Source: Paenibacillus sp. MMS20-IR301 (GTDB lineage Bacteria; Bacillota; Bacilli; Paenibacillales; Paenibacillaceae). Taken from it: DNA of 64,000 nt. The translations under genes were made by a program, and so were the position numbers. The stretch covers positions 2,356,001 to 2,420,000 of the forward strand of contig NZ_CP135275.1 in assembly GCF_032302195.1 (NCBI RefSeq). Reading direction: 5' to 3'. Positions 51,658 to 59,666 of this stretch are shown in pieces. Within the stretch, counting starts at the first letter, position 1. Each line of letters opens with the position of its first letter. Below the pieces are notes generated by a model, which saw only the letters and a list, made by a program, of their open reading frames with translations, did no database searches and had not been told where the DNA came from.

Positions 51658-52257
51658 TTATTTAATGAATTTCACGCGGTCTTCAATCGGCTGGAATTCC
51701 TTCTCGCCTGGAGCGGTTACGGTCTTGCCGAACGGCAGCTGGGCAATCAGCTTCCATTCTGCAGGAATGCCGAAGGTTGCCTTTACTTCATCATCAATCA
51801 GCGGGTTATAGTGCTGCAATGAAGCGCCCAGGCCCTCTTCTGCAAATGCCGTCCATACAACAAACTGCAGAATACCGGAGGACTGGTTGGACCAGATCGG
51901 GAAGTTCTCGGCATACAGGGCGAAGTTCTCCTGCAGATGCTTCACTACAGCCTGATCCTCGAAGAAGAGCACGGAGCCGTAGCCAGCCTTGAAGGAAGCC
52001 AATTTCTGTGCTGTGCCTTCAAATTGCTCTGTCGGAACGATTTTACGCAAAGTCTCTGCCGTAATATCCCACAGCTTATCATGCTGTTCTCCCAGCAGAA
52101 CAACAGCTCTGGAGCTTTGGGAGTTGAAGGAAGTCGGGCTATGTAGAACTGCCTCCTCAACAATTTCTTTAATCCGGGCATCGGAGACCGGGGATTCTTT
52201 GCTGATCGCATATACGGAACGTCTGTCTTTTACTGCATCAAGGAAACTTTTAGACAT
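51658..52257 (-). CDS. Nitroreductase family protein
   Basis: 199-aa FMN-dependent oxidoreductase of the nitroreductase fold. RRSVYAISKESPVSD and HSPTSFNSQSSRAVVLLG are the FMN-binding N-terminal signature, and EEGLGASLQHYNP lies near the isoalloxazine. Homologues (YdgI/YfkO-like, often annotated oxidoreductase) reduce nitroaromatics or quinones with NAD(P)H. ATG with ATGGAGG upstream. Single gene. Natural substrate unknown. Confidence 0.9.
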   Translation of the reverse strand: MSKSFLDAVKDRRSVYAISKESPVSDARIKEIVEEAVLHSPTSFNSQSSRAVVLLGEQHDKLWDITAETLRKIVPTEQFEGTAQKLASFKAGYGSVLFFEDQAVVKHLQENFALYAENFPIWSNQSSGILQFVVWTAFAEEGLGASLQHYNPLIDDEVKATFGIPAEWKLIAQLPFGKTVTAPGEKEFQPIEDRVKFIK

Positions 52258-52534
52258 AAAATAACTACCTCCATTAAATTAAGTTACTTACTTTTCTAAA
52301 CTTTAACACTTTTATTCCTGAAACACAATACTTATTCTCAACTTTTTCCTGAAAATCATTCTTCATTTACACATCAGCCCTTAGTCTTGCTGGAATCCGG
52401 TTAATTATACGTCTTCCACTATTTTCATTAAGCTGATTTGCCGGCTTAGAAACATCGCACTAACTTTTCGTATATACACCTGGTAATAAATGCGCTACAA
52501 TAATTCAGCAAAAGTGCAGAAAGAAGGCTAATTA

Positions 52535-53938
52535 ATGGACTCTACTTCAATATACAGTTTCACCAAAACTGCCAGGCTCCCATTGCTGCTCCTGTTCTCG
52601 GTCTTGCTGCTTGCGGGCTGCAAAGACTCGGCTCCACCTTCATCACAGCCTTCCCCGGCAGTTACGGCTGCATCCGCCGATTCTACTGAACCCGTAGCCT
52701 TCTGGGTAGCCACAGATACTCATTATCTGGATAAGGCGCTGCAGGATGGCGGACAGGCCTTCCAGACCTATGTCACTGGCGGAGACGGCAAAATGCTTCC
52801 CTACAGCGATGAGCTGGCTGAAGCCCTCGTCTATGATGTGGAGCGCAAGCAACCGGATTTTCTCATTCTCAGCGGTGATCTGACTAATAACGGAGAAGCC
52901 TCGAGCCATACTGAATTAGCCGCGAAGCTCCGCCGGATCGAAGATATGGGTACCAGTGTCTATGTCATTCCGGGCAACCACGATATCAATAACCCTTGGG
53001 CCAGATCCTTTGACGGCGACAAACAGGTAGTTGCAAAGCATATTAACGCAGAGGATTTCGTGAATACTTACGCGGATTACGGATACAACGAGGCAATCTC
53101 CCGGGATACAGACAGCTTAAGCTATCTCGTCAAGGCGGCTCCGAAGCTCTGGCTCCTGATGATTGACAGTGCCCAGTATGCGCATAACGAGGAATATAAT
53201 TTCCCGCAGACAGACGGCCGCATCCTCCCTTCTACGCTGTCGTGGATGGATGATTGTGTGAAGCTCGCCGCGCAGGAGCATGCTTCCATTATTACCGTGA
53301 TGCATCATAATCTGCTCAGCCATACCTCTATGGCCGTCTCCGGCTTCAAGCTCAATAACAGTCAAGAGACAATGAAGACACTGCGCAAGGATGGTCTAAA
53401 TCTGGTGTTATCCGGGCATATTCACATGCAGGATATCCGGCGTGATCCGGCTGAGGACTCCATTGATCCGGCACTGCCAGTCTATGATATAGCCACCGGC
53501 GCAATGGCGGTTAACCCCCATCAATACGGGGCGATGACCTTTGACCCGCTCTCCCGCGCGGTTACGTATACCGCAACTGCTGTGGATGTGGAGGCCTGGG
53601 CCAAAGCGAATAACAACACCGATCCCAATCTGCTGAACTTCAAGTCTTATGCAGAAAAGAGCTTTGCTGATGCATCTTATGGCAAGGCAATGAACAGACT
53701 GGCAGAGAGCACCTTCTCAGAAGAAGAGAAGCAGTCCATGGCCGAAGTGATGTCGGAGCTGAATGTGAAATATTTTGCCGGTACTGCTGCGGATTCACTG
53801 GATAAGATCAAAGCGATGCCTGGATTCACGCTGTGGGAAAGTATGGAGGGCGGCTTCATGTCCGGCTATATCCGCAGTATGGCTGAGCATTCCGGGCAGA
53901 GCAATGTGTCCCTGGAGATGGTACTAACCACCCAGTAG
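52535..53938 (+). CDS. Lipoprotein metallophosphoesterase
   Basis: 467-aa calcineurin-like phosphoesterase exported as a lipoprotein (lipobox LLAGC, Cys about 29). All metal-binding motifs are visible: ATDTHYLD (DxH), LSGDLTNNG (GDxxN), PGNHDINN (GNHD), VMHHNLLSH and SGHIHMQD (GHxH). Resembles secreted Bacillus phosphoesterases and cyclic-nucleotide or phosphodiester hydrolases. Linker Ser/Pro-rich (about 30-50). ATG after AGAAAGAAGG. Followed after 31 bp by the HHH gene. Confidence 0.92.
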   Translation: MDSTSIYSFTKTARLPLLLLFSVLLLAGCKDSAPPSSQPSPAVTAASADSTEPVAFWVATDTHYLDKALQDGGQAFQTYVTGGDGKMLPYSDELAEALVYDVERKQPDFLILSGDLTNNGEASSHTELAAKLRRIEDMGTSVYVIPGNHDINNPWARSFDGDKQVVAKHINAEDFVNTYADYGYNEAISRDTDSLSYLVKAAPKLWLLMIDSAQYAHNEEYNFPQTDGRILPSTLSWMDDCVKLAAQEHASIITVMHHNLLSHTSMAVSGFKLNNSQETMKTLRKDGLNLVLSGHIHMQDIRRDPAEDSIDPALPVYDIATGAMAVNPHQYGAMTFDPLSRAVTYTATAVDVEAWAKANNNTDPNLLNFKSYAEKSFADASYGKAMNRLAESTFSEEEKQSMAEVMSELNVKYFAGTAADSLDKIKAMPGFTLWESMEGGFMSGYIRSMAEHSGQSNVSLEMVLTTQ

Positions 53939-53969
53939 AAGGAGATTATATGGAAGGAGCATACTTCGT

Positions 53970-54185
53970 ATGACCGATTCTGATCAATCGCAGCAAGGCA
54001 CCAGCCTGCCTGTCAAAATCTCCAAGCCGGCAGACCGCGCACTCGCTGAAGCTGGAATTGTAAATTTGGAGCAGCTTACCGCGGTTACAGAAGCAGAGTT
54101 GCTTAGCCTGCATGGGATGGGGCCGAAGGGCATCCGGATTCTCCGTGAAGCGCTGGCTGCCAAAGGGCTGGATTTAGCCAGATAA
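53970..54185 (+). CDS. Helix-hairpin-helix protein (RNA polymerase alpha-CTD-like)
   Basis: 71-aa protein with a tandem HhH domain like that of the RNA polymerase alpha C-terminal domain: ALAEAGIVNLEQLTAVTEAELLSLHGMGPKGIRILREALAAKG. The GMGPKG loop is the DNA-backbone hairpin. ATG with GAAGGAG further upstream. Transcription probably continues from the phosphoesterase gene and stops at the hairpin that follows. Function unknown. Confidence 0.82.
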   Translation: MTDSDQSQQGTSLPVKISKPADRALAEAGIVNLEQLTAVTEAELLSLHGMGPKGIRILREALAAKGLDLAR

Positions 54186-54236
54186 TCTTCCAAGCGGGAT
54201 TTCAATTAAGTATCCCGAACCATTACGTTTATACAG

Positions 54237-54278
54237 AAAACGGCAGCCTGTGAACAATAATGTTCCGGGCTGCCGTTT
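54237..54278 (+). terminator. Terminator after the HHH gene
   Basis: AAAACGGCAGCC / GGCTGCCGTTT stem with a 19-nt loop, followed by CTTTATTC. Confidence 0.85.
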
Positions 54279-54467
54279 CTTTATTCTTCAATTATTTCTG
54301 CAAGAAACCCAGCAGTTACAACCTGTTTGGCACTCATTATAGCAGCAGTTAGCATTTCTATTGATTTCTATTGCAATGCAGGGTTATTTTCTCTATAATT
54401 TCTTCGTGACTCACCACTGAGAATCAATCTCATCAATATCATGATAATGAACCAGGAGGATTTCCGG

Positions 54468-55295
54468 ATGCGGCACACCTATGAGGAGCTTGCCCATTAT
54501 TTCGCAGCAACACCTATTCATCTGTATGGTGTATACCGCACCCGGCTGGAGGGCAACCGGATCTATGGCGGCCATGTCAACAAGCCTACTGCCAAATGTG
54601 CTGTCATCATCGCACTTGATGGGGAAGCCTGCTTCGACTTTGACGGGGGAGAACAATATGTACTGAAGCCCGGCCGTATTCTGATCGGCGGAGCAGGCAG
54701 ACGCCTGGAAATCACTCCAAGTGAAGACGGTTTCTTATATTGCCTGGCTCATTATCTGCCAAGCGGTGCAATTGAACAGGGACAACGGCAGAACCGGGAT
54801 ATCTCCTGCCTGGACATCACGCTCAATCCGGAGCTGCTCAGGCTTGTAGACCAACTGCTAAATGCAGCCTCTGCTCCCGATGTGATGGATCAGCTGAACC
54901 AGCGGTCATTATTTTACCAGCTTGTTACGAATGTGCTGCAATCCGAGCGCTACCTCCAGAATGAGGGCAGCTACCTGATCATAGAGGATGCCATCCGGTA
55001 TATTCAGCAGCACTTCACTGAACCGCTCACACTCAGCAAGCTGGCTGACCGGTATGAGCTTAAGGCCAAATATTTCTCTTACCTGTTCACCAAATATACC
55101 GGAACCGGCCCGATCGATTACCTGATCCGCTACCGGATGAACAAGGCGCATGAATGGCTGCTGACCAGACAATTCTCAGTCACGACTGTGGCTAAGAGTA
55201 TCGGTTACTCAGATCCTTATTATTTCAGCAGATTATTCAAAAAATATAAAGGTGTAGCTCCCAGCCAGGTTGATTTCACCAGCCGCGAGGACTGA
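54468..55295 (+). CDS. AraC family regulator
   Basis: 275-aa regulator: N-terminal cupin-like ligand domain (about 1-150; CAVIIALDGEACFDFDGGEQYVLKPGRILIGG) and C-terminal AraC double HTH (about 175-272; LTLSKLADRYELKAKYFSYLFTKYTGTGPIDYL and VTTVAKSIGYSDPYYFSRLFKKYKGVAPSQV). The start at 54468 has CCAGGAGG 9 nt upstream. It lies 137 bp before a Fur-box-controlled siderophore-binding gene, like Btr upstream of feuABC in B. subtilis, so it may activate siderophore uptake; it lacks Btr's own binding-protein domain. Confidence 0.9.
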   Translation: MRHTYEELAHYFAATPIHLYGVYRTRLEGNRIYGGHVNKPTAKCAVIIALDGEACFDFDGGEQYVLKPGRILIGGAGRRLEITPSEDGFLYCLAHYLPSGAIEQGQRQNRDISCLDITLNPELLRLVDQLLNAASAPDVMDQLNQRSLFYQLVTNVLQSERYLQNEGSYLIIEDAIRYIQQHFTEPLTLSKLADRYELKAKYFSYLFTKYTGTGPIDYLIRYRMNKAHEWLLTRQFSVTTVAKSIGYSDPYYFSRLFKKYKGVAPSQVDFTSRED

Positions 55296-55392
55296 TTATT
55301 TTACTTGGATGAAGGCGAAATTGTCCAGCATCCCATCGGGAATCTCTACATTCTCATTAGGCCGGGTTGATGATACTATGGAAAATGTAATT

Positions 55393-55411
55393 GATAATGA
55401 TCATCATTTTC
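55393..55411. promoter_or_regulatory. Fur box upstream of the siderophore-binding gene
   Basis: GATAATGATCATCATTTTC matches 17 of 19 positions of the classical Fur consensus. It lies 22 bp before the ATG of the binding-protein gene, so iron-replete Fur should repress it. Confidence 0.8.
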
Positions 55412-55432
55412 AGGCAGAGGAGCCCCTTACTA

Positions 55433-56470
55433 ATGAAATTTTGGCTAACCCATTCACGTTTCGCCATTCTCGCAGGTCTGCTTAGCATGCTGCTGCTGCT
55501 GAGTGCCTGCTCCAGCAACACTGCAGCAACCAATCAGGCGGCAGTGCCTGCTCCTTCCCCGGTGCCTGCAGCAGCTGAACAAGCAGCGGAAACAACAGCT
55601 GCCGTCGCATTCCCGCGGACCATCGAAGCTGCTAACGGCAGCATCGTCATTGACGAGCAGCCTGAACGTGTCGCTGTTGTTCATTGGGGTTACAATGATT
55701 CTATTCTGCTGTTCGATCTGAAGTCTGTTGGACTCGCCCTGCCATTCACGAAGGCTGACTCTTCACTGACCACAGATACATACAAGCCATATGCGGACAA
55801 GGTCGGTGAACTGGCTATCGTCGGTGAGAACACGACTGTCAATCTGGAGGCTTTGCTGGAGTACGCCCCGGATCTTATTATTGCCGGGAATGCCGTCAAT
55901 GCGGAAATAACAGCTCAGCTGGAGCAGATTGCCACCACAGTCGTGATCGATGAAACCAAGACTGATGTATGGGGCAACTGGCCGGCGCTGGTCACTAAGT
56001 TCGGGGAAATTCTCGGCCAGGAAACGGTGGCAGCAGATTTCATCAGCGGATATGAAGCGAAAGTGGCGGACGGTAAAGCTAAGCTGGCTGATCTCGGCGG
56101 GACTGTTGCCTTCCTCCAGGTGCGCAGCAATGCGGTTTGGCTCGGCGGAACGAAGTATCTGAACCCTTATTATGATAACGGTCTTGGACTTAAGGCACCG
56201 GATAGCCCTTCCATGACAGAGGGTGCGGAACTGACCCTTGAAGGTCTTATTGCCCTGGACCCGGATTATCTGTTCCTCGGTTATTTCAACTATGAGCAGC
56301 CCTCAGCAGCCTCGGCGACTGATGAATGGGAGACAACCGAAGTATGGAAGAAGCTAAAAGCCGTCCAGAACGGGCATGTATACTCCATTAACGGATCACT
56401 GGCCATGGGCTATGGGCCGCTTGGCAACAGCTACGGTGTAGGTGCGGTACTGGAAGCGCTGGGTAAGTGA
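55433..56470 (+). CDS. Iron-siderophore ABC transporter binding lipoprotein
   Basis: 345-aa FecB/BtuF-like class III binding protein. Signal peptide with lipobox LLSAC (Cys about 23), Ala/Pro-rich linker, then RTIEAANGSIVIDEQPERVAVV and LEALLEYAPDLIIAG, which are typical of Fe-siderophore binding proteins. Start at 55433 with GAGGAG about 10 nt upstream. It is preceded by a near-perfect Fur box. No permease or ATPase follows; the gene ends in a terminator, so partners must be elsewhere. Confidence 0.93.
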   Translation: MKFWLTHSRFAILAGLLSMLLLLSACSSNTAATNQAAVPAPSPVPAAAEQAAETTAAVAFPRTIEAANGSIVIDEQPERVAVVHWGYNDSILLFDLKSVGLALPFTKADSSLTTDTYKPYADKVGELAIVGENTTVNLEALLEYAPDLIIAGNAVNAEITAQLEQIATTVVIDETKTDVWGNWPALVTKFGEILGQETVAADFISGYEAKVADGKAKLADLGGTVAFLQVRSNAVWLGGTKYLNPYYDNGLGLKAPDSPSMTEGAELTLEGLIALDPDYLFLGYFNYEQPSAASATDEWETTEVWKKLKAVQNGHVYSINGSLAMGYGPLGNSYGVGAVLEALGK

Positions 56471-56486
56471 TGTTTGAACAGAACAC

Positions 56487-56524
56487 AACCTCTCATCCGG
56501 ATTGCGGAGAGAGGTTGCATTTTT
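56487..56524 (+). terminator. Terminator after the siderophore-binding gene
   Basis: AACCTCTC / GAGAGGTT stem with a 14-nt loop, followed by GCATTTTTATT. Confidence 0.85.
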
Positions 56525-56533
56525 ATTGTATAC

Positions 56534-57511
56534 TCAATAGCTTTCAAGGAACTGTAAAGCCCGCATGGTATGATATTCAGCGATATTTCTGGCCGTCTGC
56601 TGATCCGGATACTCTCTATGAACCAGCTTCAAGCCTGCTGCAATCAATGACAGATGATGATGATACTGGTAGAACAGCATCCGGTCCGGATCAAGGCGCT
56701 CATTCCCCAAATACTGGTATAATTCCCCGAAACGGAATTTCATAAAACTGTGCTCATATTCAATATCAAAGAAACCGGCGCCCTCAATATCTATCAGGCA
56801 AGGCTCCAGATTCTCAAGGATGATGACATGATTAGGGCCAAGCTCCCCATGAATATAACCATAACGGTTTCGGGGTTCTATCTTAGCTGCAAGCCGGTTT
56901 GAAATATCGACCAGCTTATCCCGGTTCTTCCTTATCGTATCTACATGCTCAGAGGCATAGGACAAATGAGCTTCAGCACTTACAAAATGGATAAGATGGC
57001 ATTGCTCCTCATTCGGGCTAGTCTGATTCGGTTTTCCGTATATATTGCTTTCATCAGCATGCATCTCTGAGATCATGTCACCCAGCTTAAGGAATACAGT
57101 ATCTTTAACCTGCGTATCGCCATGGCTAAAATATGCCTCGGCACTTTGTCCCCCTGTATACTCTACAAGGGCATAATCAAAGGGATAGCGGCTTCTTTCC
57201 TGATTCAAGTTATAGAGCACCGGTGTCCGAATGGAATGCGCGGTTAAGTATCTGTTATTCACTTCAAATAAATTACTGCCGTACGACTGACTATGGGTTG
57301 TATTGCCGGCGATCTCTTCTTCAAAATAATTCTTGGTTACATCCCACACGTACAGGACACAGGAGAATCCATTCGTGCAGTCAATTTTATAGACGAGCTT
57401 TTGCGCGCCGCCATGCATTTTCATGACACCGGCGACAACAAATTTTGCCCCAAAGACATTCCTGATATATTCCTGCAGATCCGCTGAATCGAGATGACAA
57501 TCAAATTTCAC
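56534..57511 (-). CDS. APH-like phosphotransferase family protein
   Basis: 325-aa protein with the aminoglycoside/choline-kinase fold. The catalytic loop reads YIHGELGPNHVII (His221, Glu223, Asn227) where APH enzymes usually have HGDxxxxN, and the metal-binding segment is CLIDIEGAGFFDIEYE (Asp241). The Asp-to-Glu change at the catalytic base position occurs in a subgroup with HGELGP signatures, so it may be a family trait. Substrate unknown; antibiotic resistance should not be assumed. Single gene. Confidence 0.82.
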   Translation of the reverse strand: MKFDCHLDSADLQEYIRNVFGAKFVVAGVMKMHGGAQKLVYKIDCTNGFSCVLYVWDVTKNYFEEEIAGNTTHSQSYGSNLFEVNNRYLTAHSIRTPVLYNLNQERSRYPFDYALVEYTGGQSAEAYFSHGDTQVKDTVFLKLGDMISEMHADESNIYGKPNQTSPNEEQCHLIHFVSAEAHLSYASEHVDTIRKNRDKLVDISNRLAAKIEPRNRYGYIHGELGPNHVIILENLEPCLIDIEGAGFFDIEYEHSFMKFRFGELYQYLGNERLDPDRMLFYQYHHHLSLIAAGLKLVHREYPDQQTARNIAEYHTMRALQFLESY

Positions 57512-57633
57512 TTAACAACACTCCATTCTTCTTGTATTGCCGGCTACCCAAATGTATAATATTCCCCGGCAAAAATATAGACTATTTCTTTCTGTTCTGC
57601 TAGAATATTGAATTAGGTCTTGATAAAAATAGA

Positions 57634-57678
57634 CATACAAAACAGGCTTTGGAATCATTCCAAGGCCTGTTTTGTATG
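57634..57678. terminator. Bidirectional terminator after the BlaI-M56 operon
   Basis: CATACAAAACAGGC / GCCTGTTTTGTATG with an inner TTGGAAT/ATTCCAA stem; a near-perfect 45-bp palindrome with T-runs on both strands. Confidence 0.88.
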
Positions 57679-57705
57679 CACCGTTCTGCCCGCTGACCTC
57701 CAGCA

Positions 57706-57959
57706 TCATGAGAAATATAACCACCGCCACGAGGATATACTATCCAGCCGGTCTATCAGCCCGCGCAGGCCCGCCTCATCCACCGCATACTGCCGTACAT
57801 CCTCGCCCTGCCACCTATCGACCTCTTCTCTTGTAAACGGGAAACTGTAGGAAACGCCATCGTATTGTCCCGTATTATCAATAAGGGTGTAGTTTATTTG
57901 ATCAACATTATCTATCAGACTCAAGAGCAGCACCGAATTACGGTAGAATGCTTTGCGGC
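57706..57959 (-). pseudogene. Frameshifted C-terminus of the M56 peptidase (DUF4825 part)
   Basis: Minus-strand frame coding for ...AFYRNSVLLLSLIDNVDQINYTLIDN and ...YSFPFTREEVDRWQGEDVRQYAVDEAGL. This is the natural continuation of the DUF4825-like end of the M56 protein, in the -1 frame relative to it. At about 57960-57980 the M56 frame reads DKRLKH-stop, while the -1 frame reads EALSRKAFYRNS. A single base lost near there would explain the split. No ribosome site of its own, so it is not an independent gene. Confidence 0.7.
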
Positions 57960-59153
57960 TTAATGCTTCAACCTCTTATCCCACACTTCCCCGTACTCAT
58001 TCATGACGTAATTGATAGTCAGTTCATACGGACGGGAGCCTGTCTGCAATTCGATACCGGCACCTTCCAGTCCTTCAGGCCAAGGCAGTTCACCAATAAG
58101 CGCAGATACCTTGCTGAAATCACCTACGTAACGAGTCCGGTTCTCTATAAGCTTATCCACGTTGTAGCCCGAATACAGTGATTCTTGCGGTGATACTATA
58201 GGCTTGGGGTTGGCAGTGCAGCCTGCTACCAAAGCGGTAATTAGGAGCAGACACCCGGCGGTTCTTCTGGAAGAGGGCGGGCGGTAAGCGAGAATGTTGG
58301 TAATTCTGGTCTTGACACTGCCCTCTACAAAAGCCAGCGGGCCTCCGGGAGGCAAACCGCTGCTGCGCATGGAAAAAGCTAATAGTGATGCGGAATAACT
58401 CCCCTTAATCTGCATACCGAGCTTGTTGACAACGGATTCGTCACAGGACATCTCCATGTCTTTACTCATGAGTGCATAGGAGAGCCACATCAGCGGATTA
58501 AACCAGTGCAGGATCAGCAGCAGAAACATAAAAGGTTTAATCAGGTAATCCCGTCTACGGATATGAGTCTGCTCATGCAAAATAATGTATGACCGCTCAG
58601 ACCCGCTTAATCCGGCAGGAATGTATATCCGCGGCCGCACAAAACCGCAGACAAACGGCGTCATAATCAGATCCGTCTCGAATATATTATCGCTGACAAG
58701 AGTTGCTGTACGGACTCTGCGCAGAATTCTTATGTAAGAGAAGGCACTGTATGCCAGAATGATAACAACTCCGGTTAGCCAGATGATACTCCCGGCCCAC
58801 AATAGAACCTGCACAGGATTCACGCTTGCCTCAGGTACTGCGGCGGGAAGCTCTACCAGGCGGTTGATGCTGCTAATGCCGAGATCTGCAGCAGGCTTCA
58901 GCTGCATTCCAATGTCCTGCGGTATGAACCCTAGACTGGAGCCGGCATGACCGGCAGGCTGTACCAGCTGCAATAGACTGAAAGCTGAAGTGAAGCTTAC
59001 AGGAACAGCAAGCCTGAAGATGACAGCCGTCCACAGCAGATAAGAGAATATTTTCGGCGCACGCCGGAGCAGCAGTCTCACCAGCATTACGGCAATAGCC
59101 ACATAACTGGCCGTAATACTCATATTAAGGACTGCCACAAAAGCATTCGTCAT
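57960..59153 (-). CDS. M56 family (BlaR1/MecR1-like) metallopeptidase, C-terminus frameshifted
   Basis: 397-aa membrane peptidase: several N-terminal helices, zinc site HEQTH (193-197) and the third-ligand region MEMSCDE (Glu239), then a final helix and an external DUF4825-like segment (from about YSGYNVDKLIENRTRYVGDFSK). In the BlaR1 model an external signal activates cleavage of the BlaI repressor. It starts inside the blaI stop codon (ATGA). No penicillin-binding sensor domain is present, so the signal is not beta-lactam in the usual way. It stops early; the rest of the external domain is in another frame. Confidence 0.85.
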   Translation of the reverse strand: MTNAFVAVLNMSITASYVAIAVMLVRLLLRRAPKIFSYLLWTAVIFRLAVPVSFTSAFSLLQLVQPAGHAGSSLGFIPQDIGMQLKPAADLGISSINRLVELPAAVPEASVNPVQVLLWAGSIIWLTGVVIILAYSAFSYIRILRRVRTATLVSDNIFETDLIMTPFVCGFVRPRIYIPAGLSGSERSYIILHEQTHIRRRDYLIKPFMFLLLILHWFNPLMWLSYALMSKDMEMSCDESVVNKLGMQIKGSYSASLLAFSMRSSGLPPGGPLAFVEGSVKTRITNILAYRPPSSRRTAGCLLLITALVAGCTANPKPIVSPQESLYSGYNVDKLIENRTRYVGDFSKVSALIGELPWPEGLEGAGIELQTGSRPYELTINYVMNEYGEVWDKRLKH

Positions 59154-59509
59154 TTGGCTGCCTCCTCAATGATCCGTTTCAGCTCCTCTGCCTCCTGCTT
59201 GCTCAGCTTCTTACCACCCAGAAAGGCAGTCAAAAACTGCGGTAAAGAGCCATCGAACGCCTTCTCCACTACAGTCTGGCTTTCATGCTGCTGTGCCTCA
59301 GTTTTTTTGATAACCGCTGTTACAACAGCCCCCTCATTCCTGAGAATTCCCCGCTCACACAGCTTCCTTAACACAGTGTAGGTCGTAGATTTCTTCCAGC
59401 CCAGCCGGGCCAGGCTAAGCTTCACCAGCTCCGTAGAATTGATCGGCTCGTGTTCCCAGATCAGGCAGGCAAATTTATATTCAGCATCAAAGAGTTTGTA
59501 CGGCTCCAT
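59150..59509 (-). CDS. BlaI/MecI family transcriptional repressor
   Basis: 119-aa winged-helix repressor (Penicillinase_R family): LFDAEYKFACLIWEHEPINSTELVKLSLARLGWKKSTTYTVLRKLCERGILRNEG, followed by a C-terminal dimerisation helix. First gene of the operon with the M56 peptidase, which should cleave it on signal. The upstream promoter is covered by two dyads, fitting autorepression. No beta-lactamase gene is near. Confidence 0.92.
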   Translation of the reverse strand: MEPYKLFDAEYKFACLIWEHEPINSTELVKLSLARLGWKKSTTYTVLRKLCERGILRNEGAVVTAVIKKTEAQQHESQTVVEKAFDGSLPQFLTAFLGGKKLSKQEAEELKRIIEEAAK

Positions 59510-59527
59510 GCTGCTCCCTCCTTATAA

Positions 59528-59583
59528 GTTTAGTACAGTAAACCTTATAAGAGGAGTTTATTGGAATAAACCTCAAGTGTCAA
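59528..59583 (-). promoter_or_regulatory. blaI promoter with two operator dyads
   Basis: Minus strand: TTGACA (59583-59578), 17-bp spacer, TAAACT (59560-59555). GTTTATTGGAATAAAC (59556-59571, perfect 7+2+7) lies in the spacer and -10, and GTTTAGTACAGTAAAC (59528-59543, 5-bp arms) just downstream; centres are 28 bp apart. CTTATAAG palindromes flank the second dyad (59521-59528 and 59544-59551). Confidence 0.75.
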
Positions 59584-59597
59584 GGTATACAGTACAC

Positions 59598-59634
59598 AAA
59601 AAAAACCGGAGCCGCCCGATATCTCGGGGGCTCC
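59598..59634 (-). terminator. Terminator after the stalk-domain lipoprotein gene
   Basis: Minus-strand stem GGAGCC..CCGA / TCGG..GGCTCC followed by GGTTTTTTTT. Confidence 0.87.
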
Positions 59635-59666
59635 AGCTTTTTAAAAAATATAGGTCAATCACAGTA

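Noticed and set aside
52258..52534. HxlR/YodB-type operator upstream of the nitroreductase gene
   Set aside because: AAGT...ACTT spacing is present but the arms are too short and the region too A+T-rich to distinguish from chance.
57706..57933. Independent 75-aa gene
   Set aside because: No ribosome site, and it continues the DUF4825 domain of the M56 gene in another frame, so treated as a frameshifted fragment.
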